A stretch of DNA of 64,000 nucleotides from Pseudomonas frederiksbergensis (GTDB lineage: Bacteria; Pseudomonadota; Gammaproteobacteria; Pseudomonadales; Pseudomonadaceae). This document shows positions 17,682 to 26,980 of the stretch, piece after piece. Position 1 is the first letter of the stretch. Each line of letters opens with the position of its first letter. The notes beneath the pieces were generated by a model that was not told the origin of the DNA, searched no databases, and saw only the letters and a list, made by a program, of their open reading frames with translations. Location of the stretch: NCBI RefSeq assembly GCF_001952935.1, contig NZ_CP018319.1, forward strand, positions 4,670,001 through 4,734,000. The letters run 5' to 3'. The position numbers and the translations under genes are program-made.

Positions 17682-18965
17682 TCAACTCATGCCCAGCCAG
17701 TTTGGCAAAGCCAGGGAGATCCAAGGCACGTAGGTAATCAGAATCAGGAACAGGAGCAGAATCATCAGCCACGGCATGGCGGCTCTGATGGTTGCCGGCA
17801 GTGTCATACCCGTCACAGCAGAGGTCACGAACAGGTTCAGGCCCACAGGTGGAGTGATCAAGCCGATTTCCAGATTCACCACCATAATGATGCCCAGGTG
17901 AATGGGATCGATACCCAGCTTCATGGCGATGGGAAAGAGGATCGGTGCCAGGATCAGGATGATGGCAGAGGGTTCCATAAAGGCCCCTGCAATCAACAGC
18001 ACAATGTTCACCACCAGCAGGAACATCACCGGTGTCAGCCCCGCTTCAATCACCCACGCGGTGATCTGTTGCGGTAGCTGCTCAGTGGTCAAAACGTGCG
18101 CGAAGAGCATGGCGTTGGCAATAATGAACATCAGCATGATGCTCAGCTTGGCCGAGTCCAGCAGGACTTTTGGTGTATCGCGAAACGTCAGGTCTTTGTA
18201 GACGAACAAGGCGATGAAGGCCGAGTACACGGCCGCCACCGCCGCAGCTTCGGTCGGGGTAAACATCCCGGAGTAGATACCTCCCAAGATGATGAACATC
18301 AGCAGTAGACCCCAGATCGCCTTGCGTGCCGTGCTAAGCCATTCACGGAACGTCGCGCGCGGCATGGCGGGCAGCTTTTTCTTCACGGCGACGATGTAGA
18401 TCGCAACCATCAACGCCAGCCCCAGCAGCAGGCCTGGTAACACGCCAGCCATAAACAGTTTGCCGACAGACGTTTCGGTCGCGGCTGCGTAGACCACCAT
18501 GACGATCGAGGGTGGAATCAGGATACCCAAGGTCCCGGCGTTACAGACGATCCCCGCACCGAAGGCCTGCGGATAACCGGAGCGGACCATGCCGGCAATG
18601 GCAATTGAACCCACCGCGGCGACAGTGGCCGGGCTCGATCCGGAAAGGGCAGCGAACAACATGCACGCCAACACGGCAGCGATAGCCAGACCACCACGGA
18701 TATGGCCGACACAGGCATTGGCAAAGTCAATCAGCCGCCGAGCTACGCCACCGGTGGTCATGAAGGCCCCCGCGAGCAGAAAGAACGGGATGGCCAGCAG
18801 CGTGTAGTGCTCGGACGTCTCGAACAGTTTGATCGCCAGAGAGCGCACAGAGTCAGGACTGAAGAAAACGATGGTCAGTGAGCCCGCCAACCCCAGGGAG
18901 ATAGCAATGGGAACGCCGATCAACATCAGCACGAACAGCGATGCAAACAGGAAGGCAATGGTCAT
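17682..18965 (-). CDS. dctM: TRAP transporter large permease DctM
   Basis: A 427-residue DctM/SiaM-type permease with about 12 TM segments. It contains the conserved LSGSSPATVAAVGSIAIAGM and TLGILIPPS-type segments. It is encoded last in the dctP-dctQ-dctM unit, with a 4-bp overlap with dctQ. It imports dicarboxylate or another organic acid with Na+. It converges on the TAXI-TRAP genes, with only 67 bp between the two systems. Confidence 0.95.
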   Translation of the reverse strand: MTIAFLFASLFVLMLIGVPIAISLGLAGSLTIVFFSPDSVRSLAIKLFETSEHYTLLAIPFFLLAGAFMTTGGVARRLIDFANACVGHIRGGLAIAAVLACMLFAALSGSSPATVAAVGSIAIAGMVRSGYPQAFGAGIVCNAGTLGILIPPSIVMVVYAAATETSVGKLFMAGVLPGLLLGLALMVAIYIVAVKKKLPAMPRATFREWLSTARKAIWGLLLMFIILGGIYSGMFTPTEAAAVAAVYSAFIALFVYKDLTFRDTPKVLLDSAKLSIMLMFIIANAMLFAHVLTTEQLPQQITAWVIEAGLTPVMFLLVVNIVLLIAGAFMEPSAIILILAPILFPIAMKLGIDPIHLGIIMVVNLEIGLITPPVGLNLFVTSAVTGMTLPATIRAAMPWLMILLLFLILITYVPWISLALPNWLGMS

Positions 18966-19603
18966 GACTTGTCATCCTCGTGTTCGGTCAGTTTCATCGC
19001 ATCTGCGGCTTCATCGGCCAGGCCCAGGCCGGTCTGCCTGTTCTGAAGGATGCGCACGAGAATTTCCGCGAAACGGATGAAGACCAAGGCGAACCCTACG
19101 GGGACGATCAACCCGATGTGCCATTGCATGATCCCGTACTGGCCCAGGTCTTCGGCACCTATGCGCGCAATCATCAGGGTCTGGATCCACCCGAAACTGG
19201 CAATGCTGAGCAGTCCGGCATAAGTCAGGCAGAAAAGACAGGCGATGATGCCAATGAACCGTTGCATCGGTTTGCTGGCCAGCCTGACCAGCGCGTCGAC
19301 GCCGATATGGCCTGCCGTGCGCACGCCGTACGACAATCCGAAAAATATCAGCCAGCCAAACAAGGCCTTGGTCAGTGAGGTGCTCCAGGTCATCGCCTGG
19401 GCCATTCCCATGACCCCGTCGCCGATGGCGAACAGCGATTCGCTGGCGCCTTCCCAGCTCTCGGCGAGGCTGTAGAACAGGGTGTAGAGATTGTTGAGGA
19501 CAACGTAGACGAATGTTACCAACGTCATGGCGGCCAGCAGGAAGACGATGAAGCCTTCCTCGAAGTGTTCCCAGATGCGCCGAAGAGCATTCATGGATGG
19601 CAT
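18962..19603 (-). CDS. dctQ: TRAP transporter small permease DctQ
   Basis: A 213-residue four-TM protein with the DctQ hallmarks (early FIVFLLAAMTLVTFVYVVLNN, later GVRTAGHIGVDALVR). It is longer than usual because of an inserted loop around residues 50-70 and a hydrophilic C-tail. It overlaps dctM by 4 bp and lies 58 bp after dctP. Confidence 0.93.
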   Translation of the reverse strand: MPSMNALRRIWEHFEEGFIVFLLAAMTLVTFVYVVLNNLYTLFYSLAESWEGASESLFAIGDGVMGMAQAMTWSTSLTKALFGWLIFFGLSYGVRTAGHIGVDALVRLASKPMQRFIGIIACLFCLTYAGLLSIASFGWIQTLMIARIGAEDLGQYGIMQWHIGLIVPVGFALVFIRFAEILVRILQNRQTGLGLADEAADAMKLTEHEDDKS

Positions 19604-19661
19604 CTCCTGTAGCGGATGACAGGCAGGTGCTGCCAGGACGGCAACACCTGTCGTCCACCGA

Positions 19662-20657
19662 TCATTGGGCCTGGTTGGCAGCTTCAGCAGCAGTGATCAG
19701 CTCGGCGCCGATATCGCCTTCGAACTTCTTCCACACGGGCTTCATCGCGACACGCCACTGGTCGCGCTGCTCAGGCGTCAGGGAGATGATCTCGGTGGTT
19801 TTGGCCGCAATGATGCTCTGCTTGGCGTTCTGATTCAGCTGCTCGGCCTCTTTGTTCACATGGGCGGTGACTTCGACGAGGATCTTGTCCAGCTCGCCAC
19901 GAAGTTCCGGCGATAAACCGCTCCAGAACTTGGTGTTGGTGATTAGCATGTAGTCCAGTACACCGTGGTTGGATTCGGTGATGTACTTCTGCACTTCATG
20001 CATTTTCTGGCTGTAGATGTTCGAGTAAGGATTCTCCGCGCCGTTGACGACACCAGTCTGCAAGCCTTGATAAACCTCGGCGAAGCTCATCTTGCGCGGA
20101 TTGGCGCGTATGACCTTGAACTGCTCCTCGAGCACTGCAGAGGCCTGCACCCGGAACTTCAGGCCACGGGCATCACCCGGCACTCGTAGCGCTTTGTTCG
20201 CGGACAGTTGTTTCATCCCGTTGTGCCAATAGGCCAGTCCTGTGATGTTTTTGTCTTCCATGGACTTGAGCAGCCCCTGGCCCTGCGGGCTCAGTTGGAA
20301 GCGGTCAACAGCGGTGATGTCATCAAACAGGAAAGGCAGGTCGAACAGTTGAACGGTCTTGGTGTAGTGCTCGAACTTGGCCAGCGACGGTGCAATCATC
20401 TGTACGTCCCCGAGCAGTAAGGCCTCCATCTCTTTGCCATCGCCAAACAACGAGGAGTTGGGGTAGACCTCGACTTTGACCTTGCCGGGCAAGCGTTCTT
20501 CCACCAGTTTCTTGAACAACAGGGCGCCCTGACCTTTGGGAGTCTGCTCTGCAACGACGTGGGAGAATTTTATAATTACCGGGTCTGCAGCCATGGCCGT
20601 GCTCATGGTGCCAAGGGCAAGGGCGCAGGCGACTGCTTTCCACATAGGTTTGAACAT
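19662..20657 (-). CDS. dctP: TRAP transporter substrate-binding protein DctP
   Basis: A 331-residue periplasmic binding protein with a clear signal peptide (cleavage after TAMA, about residue 23) and the DctP core: FSHVVAEQTPKGQGA, then the conserved RVQASAVLEEQFK region with the carboxylate-binding arginine and NGAENPYSNIYSQK. It binds a dicarboxylate or similar acid. First gene of the dctPQM unit. Confidence 0.95.
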   Translation of the reverse strand: MFKPMWKAVACALALGTMSTAMAADPVIIKFSHVVAEQTPKGQGALLFKKLVEERLPGKVKVEVYPNSSLFGDGKEMEALLLGDVQMIAPSLAKFEHYTKTVQLFDLPFLFDDITAVDRFQLSPQGQGLLKSMEDKNITGLAYWHNGMKQLSANKALRVPGDARGLKFRVQASAVLEEQFKVIRANPRKMSFAEVYQGLQTGVVNGAENPYSNIYSQKMHEVQKYITESNHGVLDYMLITNTKFWSGLSPELRGELDKILVEVTAHVNKEAEQLNQNAKQSIIAAKTTEIISLTPEQRDQWRVAMKPVWKKFEGDIGAELITAAEAANQAQ

Positions 20658-20977
20658 TGGGGGGATTCCTCTTGTTTTCGTTTTTCGTACAGTTCCATGC
20701 TCTGAAAAACATGTGCACGGCGGACAAGAGCAAGTCTAGGCAGAAAATTACCATTTGGAGGGTGATGACTGAATGTAGTTAGAAGCTTGTAGGTAAGAGG
20801 GTATTACCTCCGGCAACACCCTCTTACAATATTAATGCTTAGGACGATTGCGCTAAGGGTAAGCGGTGTGTGGTGTTTAAGAGTCATCTATACCGATGAC
20901 ACACTCATTATCGATCGCGCCACCAGCAGGGCATCTACGCTCATGTTCATCGCTTCAGATTTAAGAGGGAATATAGA

Positions 20978-21261
20978 TCAGTTGGCCTTTTTGCCGACGA
21001 CGCCCATTTCGATTGGGGTCTTAATAAAAAACACGGAAATTTCCTCGGCCTCCAATCGCTTGAGCAATGTTCCCGGACTCGTCCTCGGTGATGGCAATGC
21101 GAATTTCCGTAGATCCGTCAGTTCAAAGAAATGGGAGGAGTGCTAGTGACCGGTGTGCCCAAAACCCTCGATACCTGTAGATAGGGTCGCGCCACGGAGC
21201 CCCATATCTTTGGCCAAATCAACGATCCAGTCGCCAAGGATTTTTCCCTGATAACGACGGT
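20978..21261 (-). pseudogene. Decayed DUF190 (crcB-associated) gene
   Basis: The minus strand reads NRRYQGKILGDWIVDLAKDM, then GATLSTGIEGFGHTG, a stop, HSSHFFEL, then two frame changes before LLKRLEAEEISVFFIKTP and a stop at 20978. These blocks match, in order, the intact DUF190 protein at 40023-40346. The first 15 or so codons are missing and the break coincides with the end of the MITE-like repeat at 21262. There is one in-frame stop and at least two frameshifts. Confidence 0.85.
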
Positions 21262-21413
21262 TGTTGGCGTTAATGCGGTTTTGATCCAGGCTACCGGAAA
21301 TCGTTGACCTACCTGAATACTCGGTAAATCGATGGTCTTATGCGTGTCTTCACAGACCGCCTAAGGGTCAGCTGAAGTCAGCAGCTTGAGTCAAAACCAC
21401 ATCAGCACCAACA
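21262..21413. repeat. MITE-like element, copy 1
   Basis: A 152-bp element bounded by TGTTGG...CCAACA. It has long imperfect terminal inverted repeats (about 30 bp, core TGYGGTTTTGAYYCARGCT). Copy 2 at 23684-23828 is in the same orientation and is about 90% identical in the interior. There is no coding capacity. No clear target duplication was found. It lies between the DUF190 remnant and uspA. Confidence 0.8.
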
Positions 21414-21442
21414 GCCGGCTGCGATAGTGGCGGTTTTTTTCT

Positions 21443-22345
21443 TCAGTCATCCGCTTCTCCCTTGATGGCCAAAACGCTGCAAGGCACCTGATACAGAACA
21501 TGCTCCGTGGTACTGCCAACCAGCTTGTCCACCCCTTTGTGATGGGTATTTCCCATTACGAAGACATCGGCTCGAGTATGAGTGGCAAAGTCGGCCATTG
21601 CTTTGGTTGGGGGTCCTGCAATGAAGTGTTGTCGCTCAGGTGGCACGCCGTGGCGTCCAGCCAAGGCAATAAAGCACTTTTCGAGTGACCGGCGCACGTC
21701 GTTGCTGAAGCCTGGCATCGTCACGGCGCCAGCACCAGCATCAGAGAAATGTGTGTGTGTCAGTTCATAGGCATACAGCATGTGCAATTCAGCATCACAT
21801 TGCGTCGCCAGTTCGTTCGCCGCCTGAATGACGCTGTCGTTGATTCCGCTGATCTGACCCTGTGGATGCGATGGATCAACCGCCGCCACTATCACCCGAG
21901 GCAGCGGACACCTGACTTCGCTGACCAGATGTATGGGGGTCGGACATTCACGTAACAACTGCCAATCCAAAGGCGTGACGAATACGCGTTTGAGCGCTGA
22001 TTCATGATGTACGTCCTTGATGATCAGGTCCGGCTGCATTTCAGCCACATGCCCAAGGATTGCTTGCAGCGGGTCACGGGTCAATGCAACTTCGGTGGTC
22101 ACATTGATGCCCTTCCTGCGCATGAGTTCGGCCTCATCCGTCAACCACTGCAGGTTCTCCTGCCGGCAACTCTCACGAAGTTGTTCACTGTTGCTCATTA
22201 ACCGCATAAGGTCGAAGTCTTCGATGAACACCGCGATATGCAGCGCTGCGCCTGTGGCATCGGCCAGTGCGATTGCCCGCTCCATCGCCGGCGAGTGACG
22301 CATGGTCGGACCTGCGATCAGAAAGAGTCGTTGATACTGCCTCAT
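21443..22345 (-). CDS. Tandem-domain universal stress protein (UspE type)
   Basis: A 300-residue protein with two Usp domains (about 1-150 and 150-300). The first begins RLFLIAGPTMRHSPAMERA; the second ends ADVFVMGNTHHKGVDKLVGSTTEHVLYQVPCSVLAIK, with the ATP-loop-type GN-X-GSTTE pattern. Cytoplasmic stress protein. It lies between two MITE-like copies, divergent from terC. Confidence 0.93.
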   Translation of the reverse strand: MRQYQRLFLIAGPTMRHSPAMERAIALADATGAALHIAVFIEDFDLMRLMSNSEQLRESCRQENLQWLTDEAELMRRKGINVTTEVALTRDPLQAILGHVAEMQPDLIIKDVHHESALKRVFVTPLDWQLLRECPTPIHLVSEVRCPLPRVIVAAVDPSHPQGQISGINDSVIQAANELATQCDAELHMLYAYELTHTHFSDAGAGAVTMPGFSNDVRRSLEKCFIALAGRHGVPPERQHFIAGPPTKAMADFATHTRADVFVMGNTHHKGVDKLVGSTTEHVLYQVPCSVLAIKGEADD

Positions 22346-22697
22346 GTGACACCTCCAAACGTTCTGGGTTATTCGCTAGCGCCCCCAGCACTTTCGCGTG
22401 TCCCACCATTGGCGATCTTTTATCGCCTCAACTACCTGGATCGACACTATCAATATACGCCAGCATTACCGGCTTCTCAGATTCCAGACCTTTCGAAGGG
22501 TGTAGCAGATCGTTCATCGAGATCGAGTAAGAGGCGGGATTGTTGGCGCGCGCCATGCTCCTCGCCTGGGCCTCGCACCCTGAATCAATACTTCGTAAAA
22601 AACGAACTATTCGCAACGAATAAACGATTTTTGTTGTGGTAACAGGCTCGCTAGCATGACTCCTCCAGCCTATTGCTGCTTCATGCGGAGACAGTAA
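22346..22697. other. uspE/terC intergenic region
   Basis: About 350 bp with no supported gene. I looked for a yybP-ykoY (Mn2+) riboswitch ahead of terC and did not recognise one. Confidence 0.5.
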
Positions 22698-23672
22698 ATG
22701 ACCGCCATCAGCGTCGGCCAATCCTGGATGTGGGCCGCCTTCATCGTGTTCGTCCTTGCCATGCTGGCGCTTGATCTGTTCGTCTTCGGCGGACGCAAGG
22801 CGCATCGTGTTTCAGTGCGCGAAGCGCTGGCCTGGGTCATCGCCTGGGCCAGTTTGGCGTTGGTCTTCGCCGTCCTGCTCTGGTGGTATTTGCGCAGCAT
22901 GTTCGGCGCCGAAGTGGCCCAGCGTACAACGCTCGAATTCCTGACGGGCTACCTGATCGAGCAGTCGCTGTCGATCGACAACATGTTCGTTTTCGTCATG
23001 ATCTTCGGCTACTTCGCCGTGCCGCCAGAGTTGCAGCGCCGCGTCCTGCTCTATGGCGTGCTTGGCGCCATCGTCATGCGTGCCGGTATGATTTTCGCCG
23101 GTGTCTGGCTGGTGCAGGAGTTTGCCTGGCTACTCTATGTCTTTGGTGCTTTCCTCGTCATCACCGGCATCAAGATGCTGATCTTCGCCAACCAGCAGCC
23201 AGACCTCGAAAAGAACCCTTTGCTGCGCTGGCTGCGTAGCCATCTTCGCATCACCGATGGCTTTCATGGCGAGCGCTTCTTCGTGCGCCAGAACGGCCTG
23301 CGCTGGGCGACGCCGATGTTCCTGGTGCTGGTACTGATTGAGGCCAGCGACCTGGTCTTCGCGGTGGATAGCATCCCGGCTATCTTCGCCGTCACCACCG
23401 ACCCCTTCATCGTGTTCACCTCCAACATCTTCGCCATCATGGGCTTGCGCGCACTGTATTTTCTGCTTGCCGACATGGCCGACCGCTTCCACTTGCTCAA
23501 ATATGGCCTGGCCATCGTCCTGGTGTTCATCGGCGGCAAGATGCTGGTCGCGCCGTGGTGGCACGTGCCGATCCAATGGTCGTTGACCACAGTCGGCGGC
23601 ATCATATTGATTTCGGTGCTGTTGAGCCTGGCTTTGACGAAGAGCAAAACACGGGTTACGGGAGAACAATGA
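22698..23672 (+). CDS. TerC/Alx family membrane protein
   Basis: A 324-residue integral membrane protein with 8-9 TM segments and the TerC signature IEQSLSIDNMFVFVMIF (about 87-103), plus the second acidic motif EASDLVFAVDSIPA (about 215-228). Relatives export Mn2+ (Alx, MntX) or act in tellurite resistance. A GGAGA ribosome site precedes the ATG. A MITE-like copy begins 11 bp after its stop. Confidence 0.94.
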   Translation: MTAISVGQSWMWAAFIVFVLAMLALDLFVFGGRKAHRVSVREALAWVIAWASLALVFAVLLWWYLRSMFGAEVAQRTTLEFLTGYLIEQSLSIDNMFVFVMIFGYFAVPPELQRRVLLYGVLGAIVMRAGMIFAGVWLVQEFAWLLYVFGAFLVITGIKMLIFANQQPDLEKNPLLRWLRSHLRITDGFHGERFFVRQNGLRWATPMFLVLVLIEASDLVFAVDSIPAIFAVTTDPFIVFTSNIFAIMGLRALYFLLADMADRFHLLKYGLAIVLVFIGGKMLVAPWWHVPIQWSLTTVGGIILISVLLSLALTKSKTRVTGEQ

Positions 23673-23683
23673 TGAATCAGAGA

Positions 23684-23828
23684 TGTTGGCGCTGATGCGG
23701 TTTTGACCCAGGCTACCGGAAATCGTTGACCTACCTGAATACTCGGTAATCGATGGTCTTATGCGTGTTTTCACAGACCGCCTAAGGGTCAGCTGAAGTC
23801 AGCAGCTTGGGTCAAAACCGCACCAACA
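23684..23828. repeat. MITE-like element, copy 2
   Basis: A 145-bp second copy, ends TGTTGG and CCAACA, terminal core TGCGGTTTTGACCCA matched exactly by its complement at the right end. It lacks about seven bases near the right end that copy 1 has. It lies in the same orientation as copy 1, and the two flank the uspE-terC pair. Confidence 0.8.
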
Positions 23829-23988
23829 TATATAGATCCGACATCTAGCTAATATCCTATCGGTCGATGCTCGACTCAACATCGTCAGGAGTAGCTGTAT
23901 CGCCGCCGCGCCTGCATCGCCCATGACTGACTCAACTACGCTTTAAGTGAAGGTTGCAGGCTGCCGAACCCGCAATCAGGAGGGTCCC

Positions 23989-25374
23989 ATGAACAGTCGC
24001 TGGTGGTGCCGCCTATTTCTACTGATGATACTGGTCGGGTTGCCGATGGGGTCAGTGACGGCTGCGGGCAGCATCGTGGTCCTGACGGTCAACGATGCCA
24101 TTGGCCCGGCCAATGCCGACTACGTCGTGCGCGGCCTGACGCGTGCGGAGACCGAGGGCGCACAGTTGGTGGTCATCAAGCTCGACACACCGGGCGGGCT
24201 GGACACTTCGATGCGCTTGATCATCAAGGCGATTCTGGCCAGCCCTCTGCCGGTGGCCAGTTTCGTCGCCCCCAGTGGCGCACGTGCGGCCAGCGCCGGC
24301 ACCTATATCCTATATGCCAGCCACATTGCCGCCATGACCCCGGGCACCAATCTAGGCGCCGCTACGCCGGTGCAGATCGGCGGCCTGCCCGGGACCGCGC
24401 CAGATCCACCGCGCCCACCAGCCGCACCTACCACCGACAAAAACTCACCGCCCGAGCCGCTGGATACCCTGACTCGCAAACAGATCAACGATGCGGCGGC
24501 TTACATCCGCGGCCTAGCGCAACTGCGCGGACGTAACGCCGACTGGGCCGAACAAGCGGTACGTGAATCGCTCAGCCTGTCGGCCGACGAAGCGCTCAAA
24601 CTCAAGGTGGTCGATTATGTAGCCAATGACGTGGCAGACCTGCTCAAGCAACTGGACGGCAAGAGCCTGAATGTCGCCGGTCAGACGTTGAAGCTGAGTA
24701 CCGCCGGGGCTGCGCTCAGCGATCATGCGCCTGACTGGCGCACACAACTGCTGGCGGTGATCACCAACCCCAGCGTGGCATTGCTGCTGATCATGTTCGG
24801 GGTCTATGGATTGATATTCGAATTCATGAACCCAGGGTCAGGCGTCGGTGGAGTGCTCGGTGGTATCTGCCTGTTGCTGGGGCTGTATGCCCTGCAACTG
24901 TTGCCCGTGAATTACGCCGGGGTCGGACTGATTCTGCTAGGGATCGCCTTCATGATCGCCGAGGCGTTTCTACCGAGTTTCGGTGTAATCGGCTTCGGTG
25001 GGGTGGTTGCTTTTGTAGTCGGCGCAGTGATTTTGATGGACACCGATGTGCCGGGTTTTGGCATTCCGTTGACGCTGATCATCGGGCTGGCACTGATCAG
25101 CGCCCTGTTGCTGATGACTCTGGTCGGCATGGCGCTCAAGGCCCGACGCCGCGCCCTGGTCAGCGGTGATGCGGGCCTAGTCGGCAGTCTGGTCACGGTG
25201 ACGGGGCTGCTTCCGGGCCTACCGATGAGCGGCTGGGTGCAACTGCAGGGCGAAAAATGGCAAGTTCAGAGCCGCTCGCCCCTGCACCTGGGCGAACAGG
25301 TCCGGGTGGTGGCGCGCACAGGCGTGATGCTAGAAGTCATTGCGCCGGATGAAACGCCACCGCGAGGAGGTTGA
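23989..25374 (+). CDS. nfeD: NfeD-family membrane serine protease (long form)
   Basis: A 461-residue NfeD1b-type protein. It has a signal peptide (about 1-24), a ClpP-like protease domain (about 25-230) with the nucleophile region SGARAASAGTYILYASH, a Pro-rich insert, several TM helices (about 255-385) and a C-terminal OB-fold NfeD domain. The start at 23989 has the ribosome site AGGAGGG. Long NfeD proteins cleave the C-terminus of the partner stomatin, encoded directly downstream (3 bp gap). Confidence 0.93.
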   Translation: MNSRWWCRLFLLMILVGLPMGSVTAAGSIVVLTVNDAIGPANADYVVRGLTRAETEGAQLVVIKLDTPGGLDTSMRLIIKAILASPLPVASFVAPSGARAASAGTYILYASHIAAMTPGTNLGAATPVQIGGLPGTAPDPPRPPAAPTTDKNSPPEPLDTLTRKQINDAAAYIRGLAQLRGRNADWAEQAVRESLSLSADEALKLKVVDYVANDVADLLKQLDGKSLNVAGQTLKLSTAGAALSDHAPDWRTQLLAVITNPSVALLLIMFGVYGLIFEFMNPGSGVGGVLGGICLLLGLYALQLLPVNYAGVGLILLGIAFMIAEAFLPSFGVIGFGGVVAFVVGAVILMDTDVPGFGIPLTLIIGLALISALLLMTLVGMALKARRRALVSGDAGLVGSLVTVTGLLPGLPMSGWVQLQGEKWQVQSRSPLHLGEQVRVVARTGVMLEVIAPDETPPRGG

Positions 25375-25377
25375 TCC

Positions 25378-26136
25378 ATGTTCGTCGAATTGGGTTTTGG
25401 CGCGCTGCTAGCCCTGCTCCTTGTGTTGGTGTTCTCGGCCGTCCGGATTCTGCGCGAATACGAGCGCGGGGTGGTTTTCCAACTCGGGCGCTTCTGGCGG
25501 GTCAAGGGGCCGGGATTGATTCTGTTGATTCCGATGGTGCAACAGATGGTTCGCGTGGATTTGCGCACCGTGGTGCTCGATGTGCCAACACAGGATGTGA
25601 TCACCCGCGACAACGTCTCGGTCAAGGTTAATGCAGTGCTCTACTTCCGGGTTCTCGACCCGCAAAAGGCGATCATTCAGATCGAAGACTTCCTTATGGG
25701 CACCAGCCAGTTGGCGCAGACCACCCTGCGGGCCGTGCTCGGCAAGCACGAACTTGACGAGCTACTCTCCGGGCGCGAGCGGCTCAACACCGACATCCAG
25801 CAAGTGCTCGATGCCCAGACTGATGCCTGGGGAATCAAGGTGGCGAACGTCGAGATAAAACACGTCGACCTCAATGAGTCGATGATCCGCGCCATCGCCA
25901 AGCAAGCCGAGGCTGAGCGTGAACGGCGGGCCAAGGTGATACACGCCGAAGGTGAATTGCAGGCTTCGGAGAAACTTATGCAGGCCGCCGAGATGCTTGG
26001 GCGCCAGCCTGGTGCCATGCAGCTGCGCTATATGCAAACACTGGGAGCGATCGCCGGGGACAAAAGCTCGAGCATTGTATTTCCGTTGCCAATTGAGTTT
26101 TTGAAAGGAATGGCCGATTTGTCGCAAAAAAAATGA
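25378..26136 (+). CDS. Stomatin/SPFH-domain membrane protein
   Basis: A 252-residue protein with one N-terminal TM helix, an SPFH/band-7 domain (EYERGVVFQLGRFW... to about residue 190) and a coiled-coil tail rich in Ala/Glu (AIAKQAEAERERRAKVIHAE). It is the usual operon partner of the NfeD protease and forms membrane microdomains. Its start follows the nfeD stop directly, with a GAGGAGG ribosome site inside the end of nfeD. Confidence 0.95.
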   Translation: MFVELGFGALLALLLVLVFSAVRILREYERGVVFQLGRFWRVKGPGLILLIPMVQQMVRVDLRTVVLDVPTQDVITRDNVSVKVNAVLYFRVLDPQKAIIQIEDFLMGTSQLAQTTLRAVLGKHELDELLSGRERLNTDIQQVLDAQTDAWGIKVANVEIKHVDLNESMIRAIAKQAEAERERRAKVIHAEGELQASEKLMQAAEMLGRQPGAMQLRYMQTLGAIAGDKSSSIVFPLPIEFLKGMADLSQKK

Positions 26137-26361
26137 CCGACACCGGTGTAGCATCAGTCGATGCGGCAGCTCGATCGTCGTGTCGTTTATCATGATGTCA
26201 CGCTCTCGGCAGATCGCCCCGAAGCCTGAGTGCGGTTCTTTTTGAAAGCCTAAGCGTCAGGTGGTTGCTCGAAATGAGCTATCGCTGGGACACAACGTAA
26301 TTAGCGTGTTGTGCACCGACCGGTTGAATCCACAGTTGAAAGCAGTCTTTGTGAACGACCG
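26137..26361. other. Intergenic region after stomatin gene
   Basis: Nothing recognisable was seen; no terminator of the standard form is evident. Confidence 0.4.
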
Positions 26362-26715
26362 TCATGGGCGTTCTCTGCTGGTGATTATCAGGAAGTGTGC
26401 AGTCAAGTCCGATGCAAGTTGCTGGTCAGGTCGAATGCAGGCGAGTGCGCAAGTCTGTGCAATTACCAAGGGGGACTTGAGCGCCGTCTCGTCGTCTGAC
26501 TTGACTCTGCCATCCCGTCTGGGCCGTACCAATTTCCTTGAATCGCTTGGCCGGATCCCGTGTGCTTTGGAATCACTCCGTTGCTCTGATCTTTCAAAAA
26601 AGCCTCCCAAGTCGACCGTCGTCCATTTGGTAGCAAGCGCAGGTTTTTCGTACTGACTCGCGAAGCTCGCAAATAACCTAGTCAGTAAAGCGGCAGGAAT
26701 CGTCAGTTTTTTCAT
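26362..26715 (-). CDS. Possible small exported protein, unknown
   Basis: A 117-residue ORF starting MKKLTIPAALLTRLF, preceded by a very good ribosome site (AGGAGG, 7 bases from the ATG). The N-terminus looks like a signal peptide weakened by an arginine. After about residue 45 the composition is odd (many Arg/Ser/Asp) and an overlapping frame is also open, so the 3' part may be frameshifted. No family recognised. It is divergent from the ars operon. Confidence 0.3.
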   Translation of the reverse strand: MKKLTIPAALLTRLFASFASQYEKPALATKWTTVDLGGFFERSEQRSDSKAHGIRPSDSRKLVRPRRDGRVKSDDETALKSPLVIAQTCALACIRPDQQLASDLTAHFLIITSRERP

Positions 26716-26926
26716 TCGTATGCCTCCTGGTGGGTGGAACAGGAGTGAAGCTATCTTTGTGTGAATGACATGAATATTACAAAAAACGTATATATATTCT
26801 CCTAAATATTTCTGAAAACGTCCTGCCAACTGAATCCCTATTCAGCTTGAAATTCAGGGTTTTTAAAGGATACTTTTCGGCAGGAATTAGGACCCTGCCG
26901 AATTATTCCGAAGTGGGAGCTTTATC

Positions 26927-26963
26927 TTGTATACGGAAAAACATATATTCTATAAGCCGTATA
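26927..26963 (+). promoter_or_regulatory. ars operon promoter with inverted repeat
   Basis: -35 TTGTAT (26927-26932), 18-bp spacer, -10 TATAAG (26951-26956). An inverted repeat TATACGG (26930-26936) / CCGTATA (26957-26963) brackets the promoter and is a candidate ArsR operator. A related A/T sequence ending ATATATACG on the other strand occurs near 26785-26805. Confidence 0.55.
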
Positions 26964-26980
26964 TGAATTGAGGTTTCACC

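Noticed and set aside
22558..22697. yybP-ykoY Mn2+ riboswitch before terC
   Set aside because: The conserved core blocks were not found.
22428..22805. Minus-strand ORF overlapping the terC start
   Set aside because: It overlaps a well-supported gene and has no ribosome site or family match.
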